Assembly: GCA_046350555.1 (NCBI GenBank) | Contig: JAXMAF010000005.1 | Location: 395,722-459,721 of the forward strand | DNA from: JAXMAF01 sp046350555 | GTDB taxonomy: Bacteria; Planctomycetota; Phycisphaerae; Phycisphaerales; SM1A02 | Length of the DNA: 64,000 nt | Direction of reading: 5' to 3' | Shown here: positions 8,628 through 18,256 of the stretch, piece by piece | Position numbering within the stretch: the stretch's first letter is position 1 | Layout of the letters: each line of letters opens with the position of its first letter | Translations under genes and position numbers: made by a program | The notes under the pieces: generated by a model | What the model saw: the letters and a program-made list of their open reading frames with translations, nothing else | Databases searched by the model: none | Told to the model about the DNA's origin: nothing

Positions 8628-9197
8628 GTGAACGGCGCGGCACATCGCTCCTCCGACTCGCCCCGCCTCGGCGGGGACGGCGCGGCCGAGGCGCCGTCGC
8701 GCCCCACGCTGGCGCTGGTCTGGCGCGTCGGCCGCCTGCTTTGCGCCAGCGAGGCGGCGACGATCGAGGAGGTCCTCTCGCCGGTGCCTTGCTGGGCGGC
8801 GCCGCTTGTCCCGCCGTGGGTGCGCGGTCTCTTCTCCTATCGCGGCGAGCTCGCCGCGATGGTCGACGTGGCGGCGCTTCTCGGGATCGAGGCGACCGAG
8901 GATCGCATGTCCAATCGCGTGCTCGTGATGCGGCTGGATCCCCATGGATCGACGACCGGCGCGGCGGAGCGTGGGGCGCGCCTGCTGGGACTCTGGGTGC
9001 ACTCCGTGCTCGACCTCGCCTCGGTCGACTTCCGGTCGGCGGCGGCGCATCCGGGATTCGCCAATGATCAGGCCCGGTTCCTTGGACCGATCGGGCAGAC
9101 GCCGTGGGGGCTTGCGCAGTTGGTGACGCCGCGCGAGCTCTTCACCGAGGAACAGTGGGCCGTCGTCTCCGCCCGGCTTCGCGAGGGCGGAGCATGA
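8628..9197 (+). CDS. cheW: CheW-like coupling protein 1 (WspB position)
   Basis: 189-residue CheW-fold adaptor linking the receptor to CheA. It shows the pattern VWRVGRLLCASEAATIEEVL, then PPWVRGLFSYRGELAAMVDVAALLG, the hallmark strand-loop of CheW (G-x-x-x-x-R-G-x-x-x-x-V-x-D). The start is GTG 8628, just after the receptor stop. Its own stop overlaps the ATG of cheR (ATGA at 9194-9197). About 25 N-terminal residues precede the fold. Together with the second CheW at 10721 it matches the two-CheW layout of Wsp operons. Confidence 0.88.
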   Translation: MNGAAHRSSDSPRLGGDGAAEAPSRPTLALVWRVGRLLCASEAATIEEVLSPVPCWAAPLVPPWVRGLFSYRGELAAMVDVAALLGIEATEDRMSNRVLVMRLDPHGSTTGAAERGARLLGLWVHSVLDLASVDFRSAAAHPGFANDQARFLGPIGQTPWGLAQLVTPRELFTEEQWAVVSARLREGGA

Positions 9198-10724
9198 GTC
9201 CATCCACGAGCGATCGTCGCCCGAGCGGCCCAAGCCCGATCGTCCGTTTCGAGGCCGTTCACGTGTCCGAGGATCCCTCCATTTCCTTCGCCTCCGTGCA
9301 GCGATGGCTCGTCGAGCGTGCGGCGCTCGAACCCGGCCTGCTGCGCGGCCCGGCGTTCGAGTCGCTGGTGCGCGAGCGCGTGCGCGAGATGGCCGGCGGA
9401 AGCGAGCGCCGGTACGTCGAGCTGCTCGACCACTCCGCCGAGGAGGCAGACCGCCTCGTCGGTGGCGTGGCCGTCCCGGAATCGTGGCTCTTCCGCTATC
9501 CGCGGTCGTTCGACCTGCTGGTCGAGCACCTGCGGCTTGCGGCGGCGGCCGGCGAGCGTCGCCGCGCGCGCCCGCGAGCGTGCGCCCGAGGACGCGGCGG
9601 CGTCGTCGCGCGCCCTTGGAACTGGTCAGCCTGGGCTGCGCGCGGCCAGGAGGCGTGGTCGATGGCCGCCGCCGCGCGGCGCCCGGGCTCTCCGCGGGCG
9701 AGGTGATCATCCACGCCGTCGACCGCAACGGCGGCTCCTGCGCATCGCCGAGCGCGGCGAGTACCCGGAGCGGGCGCTGCGCGACGACGCGCCCTCCTGG
9801 GCGATGGAACACCTGCATCGTCGCGGCGACGGCGTCGTGATCCCCGACGAGCTGCGCGGGATGGTCCGCTTCGAGCAGGCCGATGCCCGCCATTGGATCG
9901 CGCGCCGCGCGCCGGGTTCGTGCACGGCGATCTTCTTCCGCAACGTGCTGATCTACCTCGGTCACGAGGCGCGCCGCGCGATGATGCACGCCATCGTCGC
10001 GGCGCTCGCGGAGGACGGCCTCGTCTTCCTCGGCCACGCCGAACACGTCGCGGCTGCCGGCGTCGCTCCGTCCGCTGCGCGCGCGCGTTCGCGTTCTCGA
10101 CAAGTCGAGGTGGCCGGCCCGGGATCGATGGAGCAGGCACCTGCCTCGAGGCGAGCCGCGTCGCGTCCCGCGCCCCGCGCCCACCGACCCGCCGCGCGCG
10201 ACGCCTGGCTCCGTGCGAACACCGAAGCGCGGCTGCCGGCGCCGCCAGCGCGGAAGCGGGGCGAACCGCCGGTTCCGGCATCCGACCGCACGCCGATGGC
10301 AGCGCCCGCCGCGGCGAGCGCCCGGCCTCGCGTCCTCGCCCCTCGAGGGCCGGTTCCGGCGTCTGTTCCGGCGGCCTCCTCGTCGAGGCCCGCCGCGCGC
10401 CGATGCCGGGTTGCTCGCCGAGGCCGAGTCGATCGCCCGGTCGGTCGTCGCCACGCACGGGCCCAGCGCCGACGCGTCGGAAGCGACGCTGGGCCTGATC
10501 GCGGCGGCGCGCGTTGAGCGGGACGCCGCGCGGCAGCCTTCGAGCACGCCATCTTCCTCGAGCCGCAGCGGCTCGGAGAGTCTCCTCCAGCTTGCGCTTG
10601 CTCCTGGGCCGACGGCGACGTGCGGCGCGCCGCGGCGCTTCGTCGCCGCGCGGTGCGAAGCGAGACGTCCGATGCGGCCGCGCGCCGTCGGCCCGGCGGT
10701 GGAAGCGAGGGCGGAAGCCCATGA
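9194..10724 (+). CDS. cheR: CheR methyltransferase with C-terminal TPR-like region (WspC position), frame-disrupted
   Basis: SAM-dependent glutamate methyltransferase expected to methylate the receptor. The parts are clear but lie in different frames. The N-terminal CheR domain (from ATG 9194, with ERRYVELLDHSAEEADRLV and SWLFRYPRSFDLLVEHLRLA) runs to about 9560. LELVSLGCA is in another frame near 9620, QEAWSMAAA in another near 9650, GLSAGEVIIHAVDRNGGS near 9690, and the long NVLIYLGHEARRAMM to GHAEH part from 9740 to 10065. After a disordered linker a TPR-like stretch appears (LLAEAESIARSVVATHG, AAFEHAIFLEP), ending at TGA 10722-10724 inside the ATG of the next gene. At least five frame changes in one conserved gene, amid an otherwise well-kept operon, suggest assembly indels; true decay is the alternative. 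Confidence 0.8.
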
Positions 10725-11641
10725 CGGAGCTCGATCCCCACGATGGACCTCGTTCCGCGATCGGCGCCGCGTCCGGTGCCGCGCCCGGCTCCGAAGCCGG
10801 TTCCGAGGCCGAGGCGCAATCGGCGAAGGGCCCGCCGCACGTGGGCGTCGACGGGTCGTCGACGGCCCGCGCCGAACACGCGGTGCTGCACCTGCTCGAC
10901 CGACCGATCGAGGCGGACGACCTCGCCCTGCGCGGCGAGCTGGCCGCCCGGCCGCGCGAGCGCCGCTCGGCTCGCCATGACGCGGTCGTCGTCTTCCGGC
11001 TTGGCGCCGAGCTGCTGGGGATCCAAGTCAGCGCCGTGCGCCGGATCATGCCGTGCACCGCGGTGATGCCGATTCCCCATCGAACCAACGACGTCGTCGT
11101 CGGACTCTGCAACGTGCGCGGCGAGCTCGTGCTGGCCGCCGATCTCCGGCGACTGCTCGGCATCGCCGGCGACGAGCGCCCTACGGCCGATCGAGCCTCG
11201 GAAGACGCGCCCGGCGCGCCGCGCATGACAGGCATGACAGGCATGTCAGCCATGACGGGGATCGACCCGTCGACAGGCCGCGCCGGAGCGTCGACGCCGA
11301 CGCCGACCGAAGACGCCGCAGGCGATGGTGGCGAGACGGGCAACGCATCCTCGATCGGTCGTCGGCAGGCGCCGCGCGCCGGGCGCATGATGGTCCTCGC
11401 CGGCGCCGCCACGCGGACCACCTCCGCGCCGTCGACCGCCGGCGACGATCCGTGGGCCGTGAACGTCGACGACGTGCTCGGGGTCGAGCGCGTCGATCCG
11501 GCGCAGGTCCGCGCCGTCCCGACGACCGTGCAATACGCCTTGGACGCATTCGCCGCGGGAATCGTCGAGCTGGCCGCTCGCCAGGTGACGCTGCTGGACG
11601 CGGGCCGGGTCTTCGGTGGACTCAAGGCGGCCCTCCGATGA
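10721..11641 (+). CDS. cheW: CheW-like coupling protein 2 (WspD position)
   Basis: 306-residue CheW-family protein, longer than usual because of an acidic N-terminal extension (about residues 1-85) and a Thr/Ala/Gly-rich loop in the middle. Core motifs are DAVVVFRLGAELLGIQVSAV, then PIPHRTNDVVVGLCNVRGEL and LLAADLRRLLG-type strands, and VDDVLGVERVDPAQVRAVP in the second half. A short 9-bp tandem repeat near 11224 encodes MTGMTGMSAMTG in the loop. The gene overlaps cheR (ATGA 10721-10724) and cheA (ATGA 11638-11641), implying translational coupling. Confidence 0.85.
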   Translation: MTELDPHDGPRSAIGAASGAAPGSEAGSEAEAQSAKGPPHVGVDGSSTARAEHAVLHLLDRPIEADDLALRGELAARPRERRSARHDAVVVFRLGAELLGIQVSAVRRIMPCTAVMPIPHRTNDVVVGLCNVRGELVLAADLRRLLGIAGDERPTADRASEDAPGAPRMTGMTGMSAMTGIDPSTGRAGASTPTPTEDAAGDGGETGNASSIGRRQAPRAGRMMVLAGAATRTTSAPSTAGDDPWAVNVDDVLGVERVDPAQVRAVPTTVQYALDAFAAGIVELAARQVTLLDAGRVFGGLKAALR

Positions 11642-13878
11642 GCGGCATGGGCGACGTCTCCGGCTTCTCGCTCCTCGAGCTCTTCAAGCTCGAGGCCGAG
11701 GCGCACTGCGCCGCGCTTGGCGACGGATTGCTGGCGCTCGAGCGCCACCCGGTCAACGCGGCGACCGTCGAATCGCTCATGCGGGCGGCGCACTCCATCA
11801 AGGGTGCCGCCCGGATCGTCGGCCTCGACGTGATCGTGAAGCTCGCCCACGCGATGGAGGATCGCTTCCTCACGGCGCAGCGCGGCGCCGAGCCGCTGGA
11901 ACCGGCGCGGGTCGACCAGCTCCTGCGCGGCGTCGATCTCTTCAACGAGGTGCGTGCGCTTCCGAGAGCGACCTGGCGTCGTGGACGGCGGCGAACGAGG
12001 GGCGATCGCGACGCTCGTGGACGCGGTTGCGGCGCCGCTTCCCGCGAGCCCGGTCGCGGCCGCGCCGGCATCTGTCGTTGCGCCGACCGCTGAACCGGCC
12101 GCGCCCGTCGCGCCGGCGGCACCGGCCGGGCCGCCGCACGACGCGGCTCGCGCTTCGACGGCGGTCACCGGCGTCGGCTCGACGGAGGCGGTCGACGCGT
12201 CGGCACCGCCGCCGTCGAGGACGACGGTGCCATCCGCGCCACCGTCGCCCGCGGCGGGTGGCGCCGCGGCCGGCCCGGCGGCGAGCATCCGGATCGCCGC
12301 CACCAGCCTCGATCGCATGATGTTCACGGCCAGCGCGCGAAGGTGGAGGCGTCGCGCCTTCCTGCCCAGGCGGCGGTGCGCGACACGAGCGGTCGCTTCG
12401 AGGAATCGACGCGGCGCATCGAGGAGCTCTCCGGCGAGCTGTACGCGGAGGTGCTCCGGGGTCGCATGCGGCCCTTCGCCGAGGGCGTGACCGCCTTCCC
12501 GCGCATGGTCCGCGACCTCGCGCGCGAGCTGGGCAAGTCGGTCGACCTGCGCATCGAGGGCGAGCACGTTCCGGTCGATCGGGACATCCTCCAGAAGCTC
12601 GAGGCGCCGCTCACGCACATGCTGCGCAACGCGCTCGATCACGGCATCGAGCCGCCGGCCGATCGCGTCGCCGCCGGCAAGCGCGGGACGGCGACGATCA
12701 CGCTCGCCGCGCGGCATCACGGCGGGATGCTCGTGATCGACGTGCGCGACGACGGGCGGGGCATCGATCCGGAGCTGGTCCGCCGCAGGGTCGTCGAGCG
12801 ACGCATGGTGGACGAGGCGACCGCCGCGCGGCTCACCGTCGCGGAGCTCATGGACTTCCTCTTCCTGCCCGGGTTCTCGACGAAGCAGCAGGTGACCGAG
12901 ATCTCCGGGCGCGGCGTCGGGCTCGACGTCGTGCAGTCGATGGTGCACGCCGTCTCGGGATCGATCAGCGTCGAGACGCAGCCGGGCCGCGGACTGCGCT
13001 TCATGCTGCGGCTGCCGGTGACGCTCTCGGTGGTGCGCGCCGCGATCGTCGAGGTGGGGGAGTTCTCCCTCGCCTTTCCGCTGGCGCGGCTCGGCTCGCT
13101 CGTCGCGCTGCCGGCCGCGGACGCCACCGCGGTGCAGGGGCGATTCCAGTTCACGCTCGATGGCCGCTCGGTGGGTCTCGTTCACGCGGCCGACGTGCTC
13201 GAGGCGCGCGGCGAGCGCGTTGTCGCCGATCCGCTCACGGTGCTCGTGATCGGCGCCGGCGAGGAGCGCTGCGGCCTGATCGTCGATCGCGTCCTCGGCG
13301 AGGAGGATCTCGCGGTGCGGCCGCTAGACCCGCGGCTGGGCGCCGTCCCGCACCTGGCGGCCGCGGCGGTCCGCGCCGACGGAGCGCCGACGCTGGTGGT
13401 CGACGTCGAGGACGTCTGGCGCACGCTCAAGCAGTCGCTGCACGGGGGTCGCCTGCGCGGCGTGGACGCGATCGACGCGCGGGGCATCGCCGCGCGGAAG
13501 GCGAAGCGGCGGGTGCTCGTCGTCGACGACTCGATCACCGTGCGCGAGGTCGAGCGGCAGCTTCTCATCCGCCGCGGCTTCGAGGTCGACGTCGCGGTCG
13601 ACGGGAAGGACGGCTACAACGCGCTGCGCGCCGGGCGATACGACCTGCTGGTGACCGACGTCGACATGCCGCGCATGAACGGCATCGAGCTGGTGCGCGC
13701 GGTGCGCCGCGAGGCCCGCTTCGCCGAGCTGCCCATCGTCATCGTCTCGTACAAGGATCGCGAGGAGGATCGCCGCCTCGGCTTCGAGGTCGGCGCCAAC
13801 GCCTACCTCACCAAGAGCAGCTTCCAGGACGACACCTTCGTCCGCACCGTCGAGGACCTGATGGGAGCGACGGCATGA
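11638..13878 (+). CDS. cheA: CheA histidine kinase / receiver hybrid (WspE-like), frame-disrupted
   Basis: Central kinase of the cluster. The N-terminal Hpt domain has the phosphoacceptor motif AAHSIKGAARIVG (His codon at 11791). After a Pro/Ala linker come the dimerisation and ATPase domains, with the N-box LTHMLRNALDHGIEPP and the G-boxes DDGRGID and GRGVGLDVVQSM. A CheW-like P5 domain and a C-terminal receiver follow (VLVVDDSITVREVE, VTDVDMPRMNG, YLTKSSF). The order Hpt-kinase-CheW-receiver matches WspE. The frame changes near 11953, 12000 and 12335, so the continuous frame seen from 12343 lacks the Hpt part. Conserved residues on both sides of each break favour indel errors. It overlaps cheW and cheB by ATGA. 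Confidence 0.88.
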
Positions 13879-14951
13879 TCCGCGTGGCGATCGTCAACGA
13901 CCTGCGCCTCGCGGTGGAGACGCTGCGCCGCGCCGTCGACCTCGTGCCCGACGCGACCGTCGCGTGGATCGCGGTGGACGGACGCGAGGCGGTCGATCGA
14001 TGCCGCGCCGACCTGCCCGACGTGATCCTGATGGACATGGTCATGCCGGTCATGGACGGGGTCGCGGCGACGCGCGAGATCATGCGCAGCAGTCCGTGCC
14101 CGATCCTCGTGGTCACGGCGACCGTCGAAGGCAACGCGTCGCAGGTCTTCGACGCGCTCGGCGCCGGCGCGCTCGACGCGGTCGCCACACCGAAGCTCGG
14201 ACCCGACGGCCGCGTGCGGGACGCCGACGCCATCGTGCGCAAGATCCGCAACATCGCGCTGCTGGCGGGCACGCGCGCCGCGCCGCTGCGCCGGCCCGCG
14301 GGGCCCGACGCCGGGCCGGGGTCCGCGAGCGTCGCGCCGGCACTGCCGCGCGCCGCCCGGTCGCTGCCACCGATGATCGCGGTCGGCGCCTCGACCGGCG
14401 GGCCGCAGGCGCTCTCGCTCGTGCTGCGCGCGCTGCCGCGCCCCTTGCCGTGGGCCGCGGCGATCGTGCAGCACGTCGATCCGAGCTTCGCCAACGGCCT
14501 GGCCGAATGGCTGGCGCGCGAGACCGGCCAGCGGGTCGAGACCGTGCGCGACGGCGATGCGCTCGTCGCGGGACGCGTGGCGCTCGCGGCGACGTCGGAT
14601 CACATGGTCGTCGACGCCGGCGGCGCGCTGCGCTATGTGGCGGAGCCGAGATCCATGGTCTTCCGTCCGTCGGCGGACGTCTTCTTCGCGTCGCTCGCGG
14701 ATGAACGGCTGGCCCCGGGGGTCGCGGTCGTGCTCACCGGCATGGGCCGCGACGGCGCGGAGGGACTCAAGCGGCTCCGCGCCGCCGGGTGGCACACGAT
14801 TGCCCAGGACCGGGCGACAAGCGTCGTCTGGGGCATGCCCGGCGCCGCGGTCGAGATCGGCGCGGCGATGGAAGTGCTTCCGATGGACGCCATCGGCGCC
14901 GCGATCGGCGCCGCGATGCAACGGGTTTCACACGAGAGGATCAAGCGATGA
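13875..14951 (+). CDS. cheB: CheB methylesterase / receptor glutamine deamidase (WspF-like)
   Basis: 358 residues: a receiver at about 1-125 and a methylesterase domain at about 165-350. The receiver begins IVND instead of the more common VDD pair and has phosphoacceptor D54 in ILMDMVMPVMDG. The catalytic triad is visible: S173 in GASTGG, H200 in QHVDPSFANGL and D293 in GMGRDGAEGL. It removes methyl groups from the receptor, giving adaptation; in Pseudomonas, loss of WspF leaves the Wsp system locked on. The gene overlaps cheA and the response regulator by ATGA. Confidence 0.93.
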   Translation: MIRVAIVNDLRLAVETLRRAVDLVPDATVAWIAVDGREAVDRCRADLPDVILMDMVMPVMDGVAATREIMRSSPCPILVVTATVEGNASQVFDALGAGALDAVATPKLGPDGRVRDADAIVRKIRNIALLAGTRAAPLRRPAGPDAGPGSASVAPALPRAARSLPPMIAVGASTGGPQALSLVLRALPRPLPWAAAIVQHVDPSFANGLAEWLARETGQRVETVRDGDALVAGRVALAATSDHMVVDAGGALRYVAEPRSMVFRPSADVFFASLADERLAPGVAVVLTGMGRDGAEGLKRLRAAGWHTIAQDRATSVVWGMPGAAVEIGAAMEVLPMDAIGAAIGAAMQRVSHERIKR

Positions 14952-16297
14952 ACGACAGGCCGGCAACCAATCCATCCGCTCCGTCCGGGGGACCCGGCCA
15001 GGTCGGCGTCGCCGGCGCGTCGGGCGCTCCCATGCGCTCGATCGTCCTGCTGGTGGACGACCAGCTCATCATCGGCGAGGCGGTGCGCCGGATCGCGGCG
15101 CCGCACGGCGACATCGAGTACCACTTCTGCCAGAAGCCCGAGGAGGCGATCGCCAAGGCGATCGAGGTGAAGCCGACGGTGATCCTCCAGGACCTCGTCA
15201 TGCCCGGCGTCGACGGCCTCGATCTCGTCCGCGACTTCCGCGCCCGCGAGGAGACCCGCCTCACGCCGCTGATCGTGCTCAGCTCCAAGGAGGAGGGCGT
15301 CACCAAGGCCGAGGCGTTCGCCCGCGGCGCCAACGACTACATCGTGAAGCTGCCCGACCCGCTCGAGCTGGTGGCGCGCATCCGCTACCACTCGCGCGGC
15401 TACATCGCGTTGCTCGAGCGCAACGCCGCGTTCAACGCGCTCCACGAGAGCCAGCAGGCGCTCGCCGCCGAGCTCGCCAAGGCCGCCGCATACGTGCAGT
15501 CGCTGCTGCCGCGGCCGTGCGAGTCGACGCCCGAGCATCCGGTGGCGATCGACTGGCGCTTCGTCCCCTCGGCGTCGCTCGGAGGCGACAGCTTCGACTA
15601 CTTCTGGATCGACGACGACCACCTGGCGCTCTACCTGCTCGACGTCTGCGGGCATGGCGTCGGCCCGGCGCTCCTCTCGGTCTCGGTGATGAACATGCTG
15701 CGCAACCGCGGCGGCGGCGCCGACCGGCGCGACCCCGCGGCGGTGATGCGCGAGATCAACGCGGCGTTTCGGATGGACCGGCACGGCTCGATGTACTTCA
15801 CCATCTGGTACGGCGTCTTCGATCGCCGGACGCGCGAGCTGGCCTTCTCCGGCGGCGGTCATCCGCCGGCGCTGCTGCTCGTCCCGGCCGACGCCGTCGC
15901 GGGCGAGCGATCCGAAGGCGGCGCGACGACGGCCGCCCCGATGAACGGCGGCGCGGGGGCGGCGACGTCCGGCGCCGGCCCGGCGCCGATCCGGATCGAG
16001 CCGCTGGAGAGCACGGGCCTGCCCATCGGCATCATGCGGAACAGCGAGTTCGAGACGTCGCGCGCCGTGGTGCCGCCCGGCGCGTCGCTGCTTCTCTACA
16101 GCGATGGCGCGATCGAGGTCTTCATCGAGCCGGGCATCATCTGGGGACTCGGCGGCCTGACCGAGTTCATGCGGCACGCGCAGGGCGATGCGGGGGCGCG
16201 GCTCGACGCGCTGCTGGTGCGCGTCCGCGAGATCGAGAAGAGCGATGTGCTGCCGGACGACCTGTCGGTGGTCCTGGCGCGGTTCGACTCGATGTAG
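14948..16297 (+). CDS. Response regulator with PP2C/SpoIIE-type phosphatase output (WspR-like receiver)
   Basis: 449 residues and the last gene of the operon. The receiver (about 31-150) has acidic pocket D37/D38, phosphoacceptor D82 in VILQDLVMPGVDGL, S112/S113 and K134 in GANDYIVKLPD. It continues into ELVARIRYHSRGYIALLER, matching the receiver-linker of Pseudomonas WspR as I know it. In place of a GGDEF domain, residues about 185-447 form a PP2C/SpoIIE Ser/Thr phosphatase: metal ligands D214 (SLGGDSFDY) and D232 (LLDVCGHGVGPALL), then GGGHPPALLL, D386 (LYSDGAIE) and D437/D438 (LPDDLSVVLARFD). Such REC-PP2C proteins usually dephosphorylate an anti-sigma antagonist; no STAS or anti-sigma gene is in the window. 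Confidence 0.92.
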   Translation: MNDRPATNPSAPSGGPGQVGVAGASGAPMRSIVLLVDDQLIIGEAVRRIAAPHGDIEYHFCQKPEEAIAKAIEVKPTVILQDLVMPGVDGLDLVRDFRAREETRLTPLIVLSSKEEGVTKAEAFARGANDYIVKLPDPLELVARIRYHSRGYIALLERNAAFNALHESQQALAAELAKAAAYVQSLLPRPCESTPEHPVAIDWRFVPSASLGGDSFDYFWIDDDHLALYLLDVCGHGVGPALLSVSVMNMLRNRGGGADRRDPAAVMREINAAFRMDRHGSMYFTIWYGVFDRRTRELAFSGGGHPPALLLVPADAVAGERSEGGATTAAPMNGGAGAATSGAGPAPIRIEPLESTGLPIGIMRNSEFETSRAVVPPGASLLLYSDGAIEVFIEPGIIWGLGGLTEFMRHAQGDAGARLDALLVRVREIEKSDVLPDDLSVVLARFDSM

Positions 16298-16366
16298 CGC
16301 GGCGACGATCGCCGAGCCGCGGGCTGCGCGCCGGGAGGCCAGGGGGCCACGGCGCCGGGCGCTCTC

Positions 16367-16372
16367 TATCAT
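16367..16372 (+). promoter_or_regulatory. Putative -10 box upstream of the MmgE/PrpD gene
   Basis: TATCAT followed by CGCCCCCT. It resembles the other TAnnnT boxes, but repeat copy 3 (16382-16490) lies between it and ATG 16522. The predicted transcript would start at the edge of the repeat and carry it in its 5' leader. Confidence 0.35.
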
Positions 16373-16381
16373 CGCCCCCTT

Positions 16382-16490
16382 CATACGGATTCCAGTCGAC
16401 CTCCATGCGTTCGACCCCTTTTGCCCACAGCGGCGTTTCGCGCCGGGATTGGGCTGGGTGGGGCGCGAGAATCAACTGGGACGCGTATCA
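16382..16490 (+). repeat. Dispersed hairpin repeat, copy 3 (reference copy)
   Basis: Forward copy with well-kept ends: left CATACGGATTCCAGTCGACC, right AATCAACTGGGACGCGTATC followed by A. The two ends are imperfect inverted repeats, and the centre (GGCGTTTCGCGCC) is itself a small hairpin. It lies between the stop of the PP2C regulator and the start of the MmgE/PrpD gene. Confidence 0.92.
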
Positions 16491-16521
16491 CCCGTCCGTT
16501 CCCGCCCCGCGCCCACACGCC

Positions 16522-18135
16522 ATGCCCACCGTCACCGCCTCCTCCGCCTCGACCACCGTCACGCTGCCCCGCACCACGAACCAGGCGCTGGGAATCGGCC
16601 AGTTCGCCTGCGACTTCATGTCGGGCCGGATCGGTTCTCCCGGCCAGCGCGTGCTCGACCGGACCGAGCTCTTCCACACCGATGCCGTCCTCTGCGGCGC
16701 CTCCGCGATCGCGCTGGAGACCAACGCGCCGACGCTGCTCCGCGCCGAGGCGCTCGAGTATGCCCGCGACGGCGCCGGCGCGATGAAGGACGGTCGGCGC
16801 GGAGGCGTGCCGTTCTTCGGATCCAAGGTGAATGTTGCGCCCGAGAAGGCGATCGTCGCCAACTCCGCGGCGGTGCGCGAGTGGGACAGCAACGGCACGA
16901 ACTTCGGGTTCAATCCAGCGCTCGGACACACCGCCGGCGAGTTCGGCCACAACGACTTCTACCCCGTGGCGATCGCGGCCGCCCAGCTCGCGGGGCGGGA
17001 CGGCGCCGTGGCGCTGCGCGGCATGGTCCTCGTCGACGAGATCCGCGGGCGGCTCGCGGAGGTCTTCTCCCTGAAGACGTACCGGATCGACCACGTCGTC
17101 CACGGCGCGATCGCCTCGGCGGCGGTGTACGGCGCGATCCTCGGGGCGACGCCGGAGCAGATCGAATCGGCCATCGGCATGTTCGTCGCCCACCACATCC
17201 CCTGGCGGGCGATCCGCGCGGGCAAGCAGCTCTCCGACAGCAAGGGCGCCTCGGCGGCCATCTCGACGGAGGCCGCGATCCTCTGCATGCAGCGGTCGAT
17301 GCGGGGATTCCTCGGTCCGCGCGACATCTTCCGGAACCCGGAGTCGATGTTCCGCCAGTTCGTGAGGACGGGCGGCGATTCGCCCTTCGACCTCGTGCTC
17401 AGCCACGGCGGCGACGACTTCGCGGTGATGGGGATGCACTTCAAGCTCGGCCTCTACGAGCACCAGTCCGCCGGCGCGCTCCAGGGCCTGCTCTCGCTCC
17501 TCGAGCGGCATCCCGACGTCGCCGAGCATCCCGAGCGGATCGCGTCGATCACGATCGTCGCATACGAGCCGGCCTTCGGCATCATCGGCGATCCCGCCAA
17601 GCGCGATCCGAAGACGCGCCAGTCGGCGGACCATTCGATGGTCTACATCGTCGGCACGCTGCTTCGCAAGGCGGTCGAGTCGGCGCGGCGCGGCGGGCTG
17701 CGCCCGGTCGCCGCGCGCGGCGGAAGCGTCAACGACGAGCTCTGGAAGTCGCTCATGCTCACGCCGCACGACTACGCGCCAGACGCGATCGCCAACGCGC
17801 AGACGCGGGCGCTCATGGAGAAGATCACCTTCGAGCACGGAGGACCCGACTACGACCGCCGCTATCCGGACGGCATTCCGACCTCGCTGACGATCTCGAC
17901 CACCGACGGCGCCAAGCTCGACAGCGGCCTCGTGATGTATCCCGCTGGCCATGCGCGGAACACGACCGCCAACCTGCGCGACATCCTCGAAACCAAGTTC
18001 CGCCTGCTCGGCGCGATCGCCTCGGACGACCCGCGCGCGATCGCCGACCGGCTGGCGGGACTGGCCCGCAAGTCCGCGGCGGAGATCGCATCCCTCTACG
18101 ACTTCGAGATCGTCCGGCGCGGGAAGTTCGAATGA
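16522..18135 (+). CDS. MmgE/PrpD family protein (2-methylcitrate dehydratase-like)
   Basis: 537 residues. MmgE/PrpD family motifs include ALETNAPTLLRAEALEYA, ALGHTAGEFGHNDFYPVAIA, RIDHVVHGAIASAAVYGAIL, AIGMFVAHHIPWRAIRAGKQ followed by LSDSKGASAAISTEAA, and a C-terminal YPAGHARNTTANLRDILETK region. PrpD dehydrates 2-methylcitrate in propionate catabolism, but the family also contains enzymes of other substrates, and no prpB or prpC is adjacent. Start ATG 16522; no Shine-Dalgarno sequence. Repeat copies flank it on both sides (16382-16490 and 18149-18256). Confidence 0.8.
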   Translation: MPTVTASSASTTVTLPRTTNQALGIGQFACDFMSGRIGSPGQRVLDRTELFHTDAVLCGASAIALETNAPTLLRAEALEYARDGAGAMKDGRRGGVPFFGSKVNVAPEKAIVANSAAVREWDSNGTNFGFNPALGHTAGEFGHNDFYPVAIAAAQLAGRDGAVALRGMVLVDEIRGRLAEVFSLKTYRIDHVVHGAIASAAVYGAILGATPEQIESAIGMFVAHHIPWRAIRAGKQLSDSKGASAAISTEAAILCMQRSMRGFLGPRDIFRNPESMFRQFVRTGGDSPFDLVLSHGGDDFAVMGMHFKLGLYEHQSAGALQGLLSLLERHPDVAEHPERIASITIVAYEPAFGIIGDPAKRDPKTRQSADHSMVYIVGTLLRKAVESARRGGLRPVAARGGSVNDELWKSLMLTPHDYAPDAIANAQTRALMEKITFEHGGPDYDRRYPDGIPTSLTISTTDGAKLDSGLVMYPAGHARNTTANLRDILETKFRLLGAIASDDPRAIADRLAGLARKSAAEIASLYDFEIVRRGKFE

Positions 18136-18148
18136 GGCCGCCCACGCC

Positions 18149-18256
18149 TCACGCGGATTTCAGTCGACCTCCATGCGTCGGACCCAGTGCCCACAGCGGC
18201 GCCTCGCGGCGGAGTCGGGTTGGGTGGGGCGCGAGCGTCAACGGGGACGCGTATCA
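18149..18256 (+). repeat. Dispersed hairpin repeat, copy 4
   Basis: Forward copy: TCACGCGGATTTCAGTCGAC at the left, CAACGGGGACGCGTATCA at the right. It fills the spacer between convergent genes. Its last three bases (18254-18256) are the TGA stop codon of the minus-strand channel gene. Confidence 0.92.

Noticed and set aside
5736..10547. Very long open frame on the minus strand opposite the chemosensory operon
   Set aside because: It is Arg/Ala/Gly-rich and lacks domain motifs beyond the SnoaL gene at its end. The opposite strand encodes clear MCP, CheW and CheR domains. Long antisense frames are common at this GC content.
14557..16521. Upstream continuation of the MmgE/PrpD frame
   Set aside because: It runs through the cheB and PP2C regulator genes in another frame and through repeat copy 3. 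The family-like sequence begins only at ATG 16522.
16522..18135. Firm assignment as the methylcitrate-cycle enzyme PrpD
   Set aside because: No prpB, prpC or prpR is adjacent, and the family covers several substrates.
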